Source: Flavobacteriaceae bacterium (GTDB lineage: Bacteria > Bacteroidota > Bacteroidia > Flavobacteriales > Flavobacteriaceae). From it: a stretch of 64,000 nt of DNA. A program made the translations under genes and the position numbers. The notes below the pieces were generated by a model, which was given only the letters and a program-made list of their open reading frames with translations, made no database searches and was not told the DNA's origin. Of the stretch, positions 6,711 through 14,955 are shown piece after piece. Location: the NCBI GenBank assembly GCA_021647985.1, contig JAKITQ010000011.1, positions 1-64,000 of the forward strand. The letters are read 5' to 3'. Each line of letters starts with the position of its first letter. The stretch's first letter is position 1.

Positions 6711-9548
6711 CTAATGCGCTTCTAACCAATTATCTCCTTCTCCCAAATCAACCGTTAAAGGAATAGATAATTTATAAGCATTTTCCATTTCAAATTTTAT
6801 AATGGGTTTTAATACTTCTAATTCGTCCTTATGAATGTCGAAAACCAATTCATCATGTACCTGCAATAACATTTTCGACTTATAGTTTTCTTTTTTGAAC
6901 AATTTATGAATATTAATCATGGCAATTTTTATAATATCAGCTGCACTTCCTTGAATAGGTGCATTTACCGCATTCCGTTCATCAGCAGATCTAACAATGG
7001 CATTTCGAGAGTTTATATTTTTCAAATATCGCCTTCTACCTAAAATAGTTTCTACATAACCATGGTCTTTTGCAAAATCGATTTGTTTTGCGATATATGC
7101 TTTTAGTGTTGGGTAGGTTTGATAATAGGTTTCAATTAATTCTTTTGCTTCTGATCTGCTCAGATCGGTTTGCTGACTTAATCCAAATGCCGATACACCA
7201 TAAATAATTCCGAAATTAACCGTTTTGGCATAACTTCTATGTGCTCTGGTAACATCTTTTAAATCAAGGCCAAATACTTTGGCTGCAGTAGAACGGTGAA
7301 TGTCTTCACCACGTAAAAATGAGGCTTTCATTTCTTCATCGCCACTCATTTCGGCAATTAATCTAAGCTCTATTTGTGAATAATCCGCCGCAAGCAATAT
7401 ATAATCATTACTACGTGGAATAAATGCCTTTCTAACTTGTTTGCCTCTCTCTGTTCTTATAGGAATGTTTTGCAAGTTGGGATTATTCGAACTCAAACGA
7501 CCTGTGGCAGCAACAGCTTGACTATAAGTTGTATGGATTCTTCCTGTATTGATATTTACCTCATTAGGTAAGGCGTCTACATAGGTGTTTTTTAATTTAA
7601 CTAGGCCGCGCCACGCAAGTATATTGGCAACAATTTTATGTTTTGGAGCTAATTTAGAAAGTATTTCTTCTCCGGTTGCATATTGCCCAGTTTTGGTTTT
7701 TTTTGGCTTTTCAACCAATTTCAATTCTTCAAATAATACAACACCCAATTGTTTAGGAGAAGCCAAATTAAAATCGGTATCTGCTTCTGCATAAATTTCT
7801 TTTTCTAATAGGTCAATGTCTTTGGTTAATGATTCCGATAAGGAATTTAAAAACTTTTGATCAATATGAATACCTTCCATTTCCATATTGGCTAAAACAT
7901 TTAGAAGTGGAATTTCGATTTCTCGGAATAGTTTAGTCAAGTTATTCTTTGCCAATTCTTTTTCAAAAATTTGCTTCAATTTCCACGTTATATCCGCTAC
8001 TTCAACTACATATTCAGTTTGTTCTTTTACTTTAACATCACGAAATGCGCCTTGATTTTTCCCTTTTTTTCCAATCAATGTTTCAATAGTTATAGGAGTG
8101 TAGTTCAAATAAGTTTCCGAAAGTACATTCATGCCATGTCGCATATCAGGGTTGATTAAATAATGGGCAATCATTGTATCAAAATGAAAACCATTTACAT
8201 CGATATGGTAATTTTTAAGTACTTTTAAATTCGACTTTAAATTGTGAGCAATTTTTTCGATATTTTCATTTTCAAAGAATGGTTTAAAAATTTCTAAAAC
8301 CATCATTGCTTCTACTTGATTTTCAGCTATTGGTACATAGTAACCTTTACCTTTTTCAAATGAAAATGAAATGCCTGTGATCTTGGCTTCGAAAGTATTT
8401 AAACCAGTTGTTTCTATATGAAAACTAACAGATTTTTGGTTTAAAAGTTTTTTAATTAATAGCATTTGAGCAAAAGGTGTATTGACGTATTGGTAAAAAT
8501 GATTGGTATTTTTAGCTTCTTTATAACCGGTGATAACCTCTTGGCTTTCACTTTCAGTATTCACAGCAAAAATATTCAATTGCTGACTTACCTGATTATT
8601 AATTTTTGGACTGTCTTTTGTTGGTGTGTTCTCTTGATTTTTTACAGGAATGACATTAGAATTTTGGTTAAAAATCCTATTCATATTATCAAGTGTTCTT
8701 CGAAATTCTAATTCTTGAAAAATAGTGGTTACCTTTTGAAAATCAGGTGTGTTTAGTTCGAAATTTTCTTCATGAAATTCAACAGGGCAGTCTAAAATTA
8801 TGGTTGCCAATTGTTTGGATAAAACACCAAGATCAGCATTGGCTTCAACCTTCTCTTTCATTTTACCTTTTAGCTCGTGGGTATTGGCCAAAAGATTTTC
8901 CATGCTACCGTATTGTTTTAGAAATTTTTTAGCTGTTTTATCTCCAACACCTGGAAGTCCTGGAATATTATCGGCAGCATCGCCCATCATACCTAAATAA
9001 TCTATAACCTGCTTGGGATCATCAATTTCAAACTTTTCTTTTACTTGGTCTACTCCCCAAATTTCAATACCATTTCCCATTCGGGCTGGTTTGTACATAA
9101 AAACATTGTCGGTTACCAATTGTGCAAAATCTTTGTCGGGTGTAACCATAAATGTTTGAAAACCAGCTTTTTCTGCCTGTACAGAAAGTGTGCCAATCAA
9201 ATCATCCGCTTCAAAACCAGCTACTTCAACAATGGGTATATGCATTGCTTCAAGAATTTTATGAATATATGGAACCGCTATTTTGATCGCTTCAGGAGTT
9301 TCTTGCCGATGCGATTTATATTCAGGAAATGCTTCGGTTCTTGCCACAGAACCTCCTTTGTCAAAAGCAACAGCTAAATGATCGGGTTTTTCCCTTCTTA
9401 TAACATCTAAAAGCGAATTGGTAAAACCCAAAATGGCTGAGGTATCCATTCCTTTTGAGTTTATTTGTGGGTTTTTAATTAAGGCATAATAGCCCCTAAA
9501 TATCAATGCAAAAGCATCTAGTAAAAAAAGTCGTTTTTGTTTGGACAT
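6711..9548 (-). CDS. polA: DNA polymerase I
   Basis: 945 residues, the usual length. The 5'-nuclease domain (about 1-290) contains DAFALIFRGYYAL and VTPDKDFAQLV. The polymerase domain (about 570-945) has motif A LLAADYSQIELRL, motif B RSYAKTVNFGIIYG and motif C QVHDELVFD, all intact. The central 3'-5' exonuclease fold is present but its metal ligands are not: the first Asp is His377 (FHIETTG; Glu379 kept), the second is Asn440 (HNLKSNLKVL), and the Y-x3-D motif reads Y513-VVE-V517. Proofreading is therefore predicted to be absent, while gap filling and primer removal should remain. The 3' end is duplicated at 2009-2038. Confidence 0.97.
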   Translation of the reverse strand: MSKQKRLFLLDAFALIFRGYYALIKNPQINSKGMDTSAILGFTNSLLDVIRREKPDHLAVAFDKGGSVARTEAFPEYKSHRQETPEAIKIAVPYIHKILEAMHIPIVEVAGFEADDLIGTLSVQAEKAGFQTFMVTPDKDFAQLVTDNVFMYKPARMGNGIEIWGVDQVKEKFEIDDPKQVIDYLGMMGDAADNIPGLPGVGDKTAKKFLKQYGSMENLLANTHELKGKMKEKVEANADLGVLSKQLATIILDCPVEFHEENFELNTPDFQKVTTIFQELEFRRTLDNMNRIFNQNSNVIPVKNQENTPTKDSPKINNQVSQQLNIFAVNTESESQEVITGYKEAKNTNHFYQYVNTPFAQMLLIKKLLNQKSVSFHIETTGLNTFEAKITGISFSFEKGKGYYVPIAENQVEAMMVLEIFKPFFENENIEKIAHNLKSNLKVLKNYHIDVNGFHFDTMIAHYLINPDMRHGMNVLSETYLNYTPITIETLIGKKGKNQGAFRDVKVKEQTEYVVEVADITWKLKQIFEKELAKNNLTKLFREIEIPLLNVLANMEMEGIHIDQKFLNSLSESLTKDIDLLEKEIYAEADTDFNLASPKQLGVVLFEELKLVEKPKKTKTGQYATGEEILSKLAPKHKIVANILAWRGLVKLKNTYVDALPNEVNINTGRIHTTYSQAVAATGRLSSNNPNLQNIPIRTERGKQVRKAFIPRSNDYILLAADYSQIELRLIAEMSGDEEMKASFLRGEDIHRSTAAKVFGLDLKDVTRAHRSYAKTVNFGIIYGVSAFGLSQQTDLSRSEAKELIETYYQTYPTLKAYIAKQIDFAKDHGYVETILGRRRYLKNINSRNAIVRSADERNAVNAPIQGSAADIIKIAMINIHKLFKKENYKSKMLLQVHDELVFDIHKDELEVLKPIIKFEMENAYKLSIPLTVDLGEGDNWLEAH

Positions 9549-9614
9549 AGAATCGGTTTTATTCTTTGTAAAAGTACAAATTTGTACACCTAGATTATAA
9601 TATTGTTTAAAGTT

Positions 9615-9870
9615 TACTTAGGGTTTGCTGAAAAACATTTAAAATATTGATTTTTAGATTATTATATTCTATAATAGCATTGTAAATGCAAAGATTTATA
9701 ACATAAAACGCTAATACTTTTGCATTTTTTATCTCGTTTTAGATAAAAAATAAGTTAGCCAGCAGCACATCATATTTTGCATTTGCTTCAGTTCGAGGTA
9801 TATATACATCTTTACTTTGCAAACACAAAATCTGACGCACTGCTGACTTATTCAGCAAACCCCCTACTTA
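9615..9870. mobile_element. MITE-like element with terminal repeats and 6-bp target duplication
   Basis: A 244-bp non-coding element (9621-9864) starts GGGTTTGCTGAA and ends TTCAGCAAACCCCC. It is flanked by the direct repeat TACTTA (9615-9620 and 9865-9870), the signature of transposition. Inside are an imperfect palindrome (around 9750-9768 against 9836-9853, sharing AATAAGT and CAGCAG) and a hairpin near 9727-9753. It encodes no protein, so it would depend on a transposase elsewhere. Confidence 0.55.
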
Positions 9871-9916
9871 AAGAGCTAATATTTGGTTGTTTATAAGTTC
9901 TGTAAAGATAAAATGT

Positions 9917-9924
9917 TATATTTG
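9917..9924 (+). promoter_or_regulatory. -7 box of the thioredoxin-like gene
   Basis: TATATTTG matches TAnnTTTG, 20 bp before the ATG at 9945. No -33 element at the normal spacing was recognised. Confidence 0.45.
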
Positions 9925-9944
9925 TATATAAGAAAAAAAATGGC

Positions 9945-10241
9945 ATGACAAAGTTTGGCGAATTAATAGGTTCAAAAATTCCTACTTTAATTGATTTTTA
10001 TTCAGAATGGGAAGGAGACAAAAGCAGTTTGCGCCCAGTATTACGTGATGTAGCGGCGGCTTTAGGTGATAAGGCCAAGGTGGTGAAAATTGACGTTTCA
10101 AAAAATGAAACTTTAGCTTCAGCTTTGCGAATTAAGGGAAATCCAACTTTTATTATTTATAAAGATGGTGAAATGAAATGGCGACAAACGGGTCATCAAG
10201 ATGCCAATACCTTGATAAGTTTGGTACAACAGTATGTTTGA
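9945..10241 (+). CDS. Thioredoxin-fold protein lacking the CxxC site
   Basis: 98 residues. The fold is recognisable: LIDFYSEW replaces the usual FWAxWC stretch, then VVKIDVSKNETLASALRIKG and NPTFIIYKDGEMKWRQTG with the conserved cis-Pro loop (NPTF). The redox motif is gone (EWEGDKSSLRPV) and there is no cysteine in the protein, so it cannot act as a disulfide reductase; a binding or chaperone role is possible. The ATG at 9945 was chosen because the ATG at 9940 is followed at once by a stop. It is divergent from polA, beyond a MITE-like element. Confidence 0.75.
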   Translation: MTKFGELIGSKIPTLIDFYSEWEGDKSSLRPVLRDVAAALGDKAKVVKIDVSKNETLASALRIKGNPTFIIYKDGEMKWRQTGHQDANTLISLVQQYV

Positions 10242-10335
10242 GAGAGGTGAGAAGAGAGAAGTGAGAAAAGAGAGAGAAGTGAGTGAGAAGTTTCTTAATA
10301 ACAAAAGACAAAAGAAAAGACAAAAGCTAAAAACC
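10239..10335. repeat. Purine-rich low-complexity repeat
   Basis: Runs of GAGAGAAGTGAGAA and then ACAAAAGAAAAGACAAAAGC follow the thioredoxin-like gene. The same kind of GA sequence occurs inside the neighbouring deacetylase gene (10682-10738) and between fhs and mdh (56420-56450). Confidence 0.6.
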
Positions 10336-10350
10336 TGATAAATACCCTTT

Positions 10351-11070
10351 TCAAAAACCTTCCAAACCCCTAAAAACAAACCCTTTTTCAGAAAAGTACC
10401 TCAAAACTTTAGGCAAGACATATTCTAAATTTTTAAAGGCTTTTTCACTGTCGTGGAAAACAATTACACTACCATTTTGAGTGTTTTTCAATACATTTTG
10501 TAAGCATTTTTCTTTGCTTATATTTTTATCAAAATCGGCGCTCAGCACATCCCACATAATAATTTGATATCCCGTTCTAAGTAGGGTTTTTGCTTGACTA
10601 GGTTTTATTTTCCCGTAAGGTGGGCGGAAGAGTTTTGAATTTTGAAATTTGGCTTTTATTATTTGGGATTTGAATTTTCGAATTATTTCCCCTTTCTCTC
10701 TTCTCTCTTCTCTCTTTTCTCTTTTCTTCTCTCTAAAAATTTCTTCTGCTTGCTCAATGTTGTTAAAATAACTAATGTTATCTGTTTTCCAACCATTTAA
10801 ATGATTGAAAGTATGATTGCCAGTACAGTGTTTTTGTTTGAGGATTTGACTAAAAACCTTAGGATATTTAAGCATGTTTTCTCCAATACAAAAAAAAGTT
10901 GCTTTGGCATTGTAATTCGCTAAAATTTTTAAAACCCAAGGTGTGATTTCAGGATGTGGACCATCGTCAAAAGTAAGATAGATTTCTTTTTTATTAGAGC
11001 CCATACTCCAGATATACTCCGAAAAAATTTTCTGAATTAATTTGGGCGTTTTTGTGAAATAAGCTTTCAT
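10351..11070 (-). CDS. Polysaccharide deacetylase (NodB/CE4 family)
   Basis: 239 residues from the ATG at 11070; an in-frame upstream ATG (11109) lies in repetitive DNA and is less likely. NodB motifs are in order: TFDDGP (33-38, catalytic base and metal Asp), NHTFNH (85-90, metal-binding histidines), RPPYG (149-153), DVLSADF (174-180) and VFHDSE (204-209). The expected activity is N- or O-deacetylation of a cell-wall or exopolysaccharide sugar. No signal peptide is clear; the N-terminal KTPKLIQKIFSEYIWSM is family-like. Residues about 113-144 (EKKREKREERREKGEIIRK and on) are a foreign-looking in-frame insertion derived from the local GA repeat. Confidence 0.88.
   Translation of the reverse strand: MKAYFTKTPKLIQKIFSEYIWSMGSNKKEIYLTFDDGPHPEITPWVLKILANYNAKATFFCIGENMLKYPKVFSQILKQKHCTGNHTFNHLNGWKTDNISYFNNIEQAEEIFREKKREKREERREKGEIIRKFKSQIIKAKFQNSKLFRPPYGKIKPSQAKTLLRTGYQIIMWDVLSADFDKNISKEKCLQNVLKNTQNGSVIVFHDSEKAFKNLEYVLPKVLRYFSEKGFVFRGLEGF
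10639..10738 (-). repeat. Intergenic-type repeat inserted in frame in the deacetylase gene
   Basis: On the + strand 10682-10738 is a CT run (TTTCTCTCTTCTCTCTTCTC and on), followed towards 10639 by a phrase of the TTTGAAATTTGGCTTTTATT type. Both resemble intergenic repeats in this window, yet here they code for a lysine/arginine/glutamate-rich stretch between conserved deacetylase motifs. Confidence 0.6.
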
Positions 11071-11109
11071 TGTTTTAATAAAAGATATAAGACTTATGAC
11101 AAATGACAA

Positions 11110-11165
11110 AAGATTTATGACTCAAAGCTAAAGGCAAAAGACTAATAGCTAATAGCTAATAGCCA
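11110..11165. repeat. Short tandem repeat between the deacetylase and DUF2723 genes
   Basis: CTAATAGCTAATAGCTAATAG (about 11141-11161) is a 7-bp unit repeated three times, next to AAAGCTAAAGGCAAAAG. No promoter or gene is visible. Confidence 0.5.
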
Positions 11166-11172
11166 AAGATTA

Positions 11173-14100
11173 TTATTCTTCTCCTAAAACATCTTCTAAC
11201 AAATTAACCGACACCATAAATTCATTTTTCATTTGCTCTGTATATTCTTTAGTATCAAATTCTTGTGATGTTGCAATAATATATCTGTATAGATCTAATG
11301 TTCCTTCAAGATCACTAAAATTTTGAGTTAATTCATAAGCGTTTAAACCGCTATAATATGTAATTTTTTCTTGAAAATTATTGATTAAAAAGGCAATTAT
11401 TTCTCTAGCTTTTTCAGGTTTATTAACCTTGTAGTAAGAATCAATATGCCCAATAACCAAACGATAATAACCATATTTTTCAATGGGCATTTTGTTCATA
11501 GACAGATCTAAAATTTCTTCTGCTTTTTCAAAATCACCTTCTTTAATAAATTCATCTGCAAGCCTTCCTAAACTATTTCTAAATGAAATTCCGTTTTTTC
11601 TAGTTTCTGGGTCAACATAAATATCGCTGTTAGAGTTTTTCCAAGTCCACTTTTTAACATTAGCATACATAGTATCAGTATCTATTCGCCCCATATCCAT
11701 AAAGCTTTTGTTATTAAGAGGCGTTTTAATAGGTACAAACTTATAAGCCAATCCGTCAAGTTGTAAATAATCTTTTAACCAAATATATTCTTCAGCGGCT
11801 TGGGCTCCTCCTGTAAAGTAAATAGGTCTCTCCCAGTTGTTATTAGCTAAAACATCTAGCATTAAAATTCTGTTTTTGATCAATGCAGCTTCTGATATTA
11901 CTATATCAATATAAGGTACAATTAGCGCAGAATCTTTGGCGGCAACGATTCCGTTTTTAAGGACGGCCTCTTTATCAACCATCAACCTAATTTTATTGGT
12001 TGGGTATACCTTTTCAGGATGGCCATTTTCTTCAAAATCAATAGTTGTTCTGGTGTCATCACTTGCCATCCATCTCATAAAAAATTTAATATCTACAATA
12101 GAATCTTTAAATTGTGGATAAGGGTATGGGTAATGATAAGCTACATCTAATGAGCCTTCTTTATAATCATTGTGTGTTAATTGACCAGGAATAGGATCTG
12201 CCAAATATGTTTTTCTTTTTTGCTGATCGATATACCAATCTTTTGCAAATAAGCTAGTATTGATTAATTTAATATCTGTACGATAATTTTCAACTTCTTG
12301 CATATACCAAAGAGGGAAAGTATCATTATCACCAATGGTAAACATGATAGCATTTTCCTGACAAGAATCTAAATAAGCTTTGGCATTATTATAAGTTGCA
12401 TATTTTCCCGATCGGTCATGGTCATCCCAGTTTTCTTTTGCCATGATAGTTGGTACTGCCAATAAACCAATAACAGAAACGGCAATGGCTAAAGGTTTTG
12501 GTTTGAACTTATTTTTAAATTGCTCAAATAAAGCCAAGACACCAAAGCCAATCCAAATGGCAAAAACATAAAACGAACCTACAACTGCATAATCTCTTTC
12601 CCTTGGTTCAAAGGGTTTTGGGTTGGTATAAAAGATAATTGCCAATCCGGTAAAGGCAAAAAACAAGAGCAAAACATAAAAATTATTTTTATCTTTTTTA
12701 AGATGAAAAAACAAACCAATCAGCCCTAAAATCAAGGGTAAAAAATAGTATTTATTTCTTCCTTTGTTCTCTAAAACTTCACTGGGTAGATTTTTTTGAG
12801 AGCCCCTAAATATTTCATCAATAAAAGTGATACCACTAATCCAGTTTCCATGATTGTCTAAATTTCCTTGGATATCATCTTGTTTTCCAACAAAATTCCA
12901 CATAAAATACCTACCATACATATATCCAAATTGATATTTCACCATAAAGGTGATATTTTCTGCAAAAGTTGGCCTGCGTTTACTACGTTGTGGTATTCCA
13001 GCAATAGCCTTATAATTATTTACTACACTAACCGTTGGATCGACCATTCGAGGGATAAACCCCTTGTGTTTATCACTAAAATTATTTAAAGCATTTTTAT
13101 AATTATTTACGATGATGTATTTTCCTGCTTTTTCATCTTTTTCGTATTTTGGTTTACCATCTCGAAAAGGGGTTTTTTCATCTTTTTCACCTGTTTCTGT
13201 ATAGTAAGACCCATAAAATACATTTGCATCACCATATTGCTCACGATTGTAATAAGCCAATAATTCACGAGCACTGGAAGGGTTATTTTCATTGATTGTT
13301 GTGTTTGCATTTGCTCTAATAGGCAACATTAACCATGACGAAAATCCTATCATGATAAATACAACAGAAAGTAACAAAAGGTTTGCCGTATACTTTTTGT
13401 TTTTACGTGTGTATTTTAAGCCAAAATAAAATAATGCTACCAAAATAAGTCCTGCAATAATACTTCCCGAATCAAATGGCAAACCAATGGTGTTGACAAA
13501 GAAAAGCTCAGTAGCGCTAAAAAATGTTAAGGTGTATGGAAATAAAAATTTAAATACAAAAGCCAAAACCAAGATAGAAACTAGATTGGCCAATATAAAT
13601 TGTTTGGTATTTAACTTTGGGTGCTTTTTATAAATATAAATAAAAACTATTGGAGGGATAACCAATAATGAAAGTATATGTACCCCAAATGATAAACCTA
13701 CGATAAAACAAATTAAAAGCAACCATTTGTTGCCTCGTGGTTTGTCCATTTCAGCTTCCCAGTGAAGTGCCAGCCAAAATAACAAGGCCATCAAAAATGA
13801 TGACATGGCGTACACTTCTGCCTCAACAGCGCTAAACCAAAAACTATCTGAAAATGTATATGCCAAAGCTCCCACCAAACCACTGCCTAAAATGGCAATA
13901 GAACTAGATGTTGACAGCTCTTTATCTTCTTTTAATACTACTTTTTTAGCAAGTGCTGTGATGGTCCAAAATAAAAATAATATGGTAAATGCACTAGCCA
14001 AGGCCGACATAAAATTTACCATCATGGCTATTTGTGATGTATCGGAAGTGAACATGGCAAAAAATGCGCCTAACATTTGAAAAAGTGGCGCTCCTGGCGG

Positions 14101-14262
14101 ATGACCTACTTCTAATTTAACTGAAGTTGCAATATATTCACCGGCATCCCAATAACTTACTGTTGGTTCAAGGGTTAACGTGTAGGTTAATAATGCAATT
14201 GCAAAAGCCAACCAACCTAATATGGTGTTGTATTTTTTATAATTAAAAGACAGCATAGACAT
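11173..14262 (-). CDS. DUF2723 family multi-spanning membrane protein
   Basis: 1029 residues. The N-terminal half has about a dozen hydrophobic segments and the family signature YWDAGEYIATSVKLEVGHPP near residues 36-55, followed by GAPLFQMLGAF. The C-terminal third is soluble and ends in helical, TPR-like sequence (FEKAEEILDLSMNKM). DUF2723 is related to the GT-C fold glycosyltransferase region of animal TMEM260, an O-mannosyltransferase, so glycosyl transfer from a lipid-linked sugar at the inner membrane is plausible; the bacterial substrate is unknown. It is the usual length for flavobacterial members. Confidence 0.85.
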   Translation of the reverse strand: MSMLSFNYKKYNTILGWLAFAIALLTYTLTLEPTVSYWDAGEYIATSVKLEVGHPPGAPLFQMLGAFFAMFTSDTSQIAMMVNFMSALASAFTILFLFWTITALAKKVVLKEDKELSTSSSIAILGSGLVGALAYTFSDSFWFSAVEAEVYAMSSFLMALLFWLALHWEAEMDKPRGNKWLLLICFIVGLSFGVHILSLLVIPPIVFIYIYKKHPKLNTKQFILANLVSILVLAFVFKFLFPYTLTFFSATELFFVNTIGLPFDSGSIIAGLILVALFYFGLKYTRKNKKYTANLLLLSVVFIMIGFSSWLMLPIRANANTTINENNPSSARELLAYYNREQYGDANVFYGSYYTETGEKDEKTPFRDGKPKYEKDEKAGKYIIVNNYKNALNNFSDKHKGFIPRMVDPTVSVVNNYKAIAGIPQRSKRRPTFAENITFMVKYQFGYMYGRYFMWNFVGKQDDIQGNLDNHGNWISGITFIDEIFRGSQKNLPSEVLENKGRNKYYFLPLILGLIGLFFHLKKDKNNFYVLLLFFAFTGLAIIFYTNPKPFEPRERDYAVVGSFYVFAIWIGFGVLALFEQFKNKFKPKPLAIAVSVIGLLAVPTIMAKENWDDHDRSGKYATYNNAKAYLDSCQENAIMFTIGDNDTFPLWYMQEVENYRTDIKLINTSLFAKDWYIDQQKRKTYLADPIPGQLTHNDYKEGSLDVAYHYPYPYPQFKDSIVDIKFFMRWMASDDTRTTIDFEENGHPEKVYPTNKIRLMVDKEAVLKNGIVAAKDSALIVPYIDIVISEAALIKNRILMLDVLANNNWERPIYFTGGAQAAEEYIWLKDYLQLDGLAYKFVPIKTPLNNKSFMDMGRIDTDTMYANVKKWTWKNSNSDIYVDPETRKNGISFRNSLGRLADEFIKEGDFEKAEEILDLSMNKMPIEKYGYYRLVIGHIDSYYKVNKPEKAREIIAFLINNFQEKITYYSGLNAYELTQNFSDLEGTLDLYRYIIATSQEFDTKEYTEQMKNEFMVSVNLLEDVLGEE

Positions 14263-14640
14263 AATTTAATTCTGAGGCGAATTTACTAAAATTAATGGAA
14301 TATAACGGGAATTCATTAAAACCATGATATAGTTTATGGTACAAATTAAAAGGATAGTTCTATGTTGACTTTATAGTTGCTTGCTAAAATATTTTTAAAG
14401 AGAATTAGGGGTATGAACTTTGCTTCTAATTAGAAATCATTAAGACCAATTTACTTTGACTTTTGTATATATTTAAATAGGATGTTTTAGGGCAATAGTT
14501 CGTTATGTTTTCGCATATTGTTGATTTATAGTTAGTTGCACTATAACTCTTAAATACGATAACTCGTTGGTATTCAAAAATTTAATTCATAATTCATAAT
14601 TCAATATTCATAATTATACGAAGTGTTTTAAGGATATAGG
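14263..14640. other. Intergenic stretch without a gene
   Basis: No ORF of note. The right end has repeated TTCATAATTCATAATTCA phrases (14584-14615), common low-complexity intergenic sequence. The rest is plain AT-rich DNA. Confidence 0.4.
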
Positions 14641-14666
14641 CCTCTTAAAAAAAATAAAAAAACTGT

Positions 14667-14697
14667 TTTGTCAATCAAAAACTTTGTATTAAATTTG
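14667..14697 (+). promoter_or_regulatory. Promoter of tRNA-Gln
   Basis: TTTG (14667-14670), 19 bp, TAAATTTG (14690-14697): a near-perfect Bacteroidetes promoter ending 10 bp before the mature tRNA. Confidence 0.8.
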
Positions 14698-14707
14698 CAG
14701 CCGCAAT

Positions 14708-14778
14708 TGACCCATGGTGTAACGGTAGCACTCCGGTTTTTGGTATCGTCAGTCAAGGTTCGAATCCTTGTGGGTCAA
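14708..14778 (+). tRNA. tRNA-Gln (anticodon TTG)
   Basis: The cloverleaf is clear: acceptor TGACCCA with TGGGTCA, discriminator A, and a T arm CAAGG-TTCGAAT-CCTTG. The anticodon loop TTTTGGT has TTG at positions 34-36. CCA is not encoded. A partial copy of the T arm and acceptor 3' side lies at 16401-16428. Confidence 0.93.
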
Positions 14779-14785
14779 CAACTCT

Positions 14786-14830
14786 AAAACGCAATCAACT
14801 TATTATTAGTGTATTGCGTTTTTTATTTTT
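14786..14830 (+). terminator. Intrinsic terminator after tRNA-Gln
   Basis: AAAACGCAAT (14786-14795) pairs with ATTGCGTTTT (14813-14822), followed by TTATTTTTT. Confidence 0.75.
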
Positions 14831-14955
14831 TAATATGCAACATTTGTGTTAATATTAAAGGTTGATAACTATGGATAATTTGCTTAATTATTAGGTTTCG
14901 GTCAGCCTGTTTAAACTCTTTCAATATTTTACAACACACCATTTTTTTGGTGCGA

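Noticed and set aside
9045-9377. 110-codon + strand ORF opposite polA
   Set aside because: Antisense of the 5'-nuclease domain; no promoter and no protein-like character.
10239-10335. Short GA-rich repeats as a possible CRISPR array
   Set aside because: No constant repeat-spacer periodicity and no cas genes in the window.
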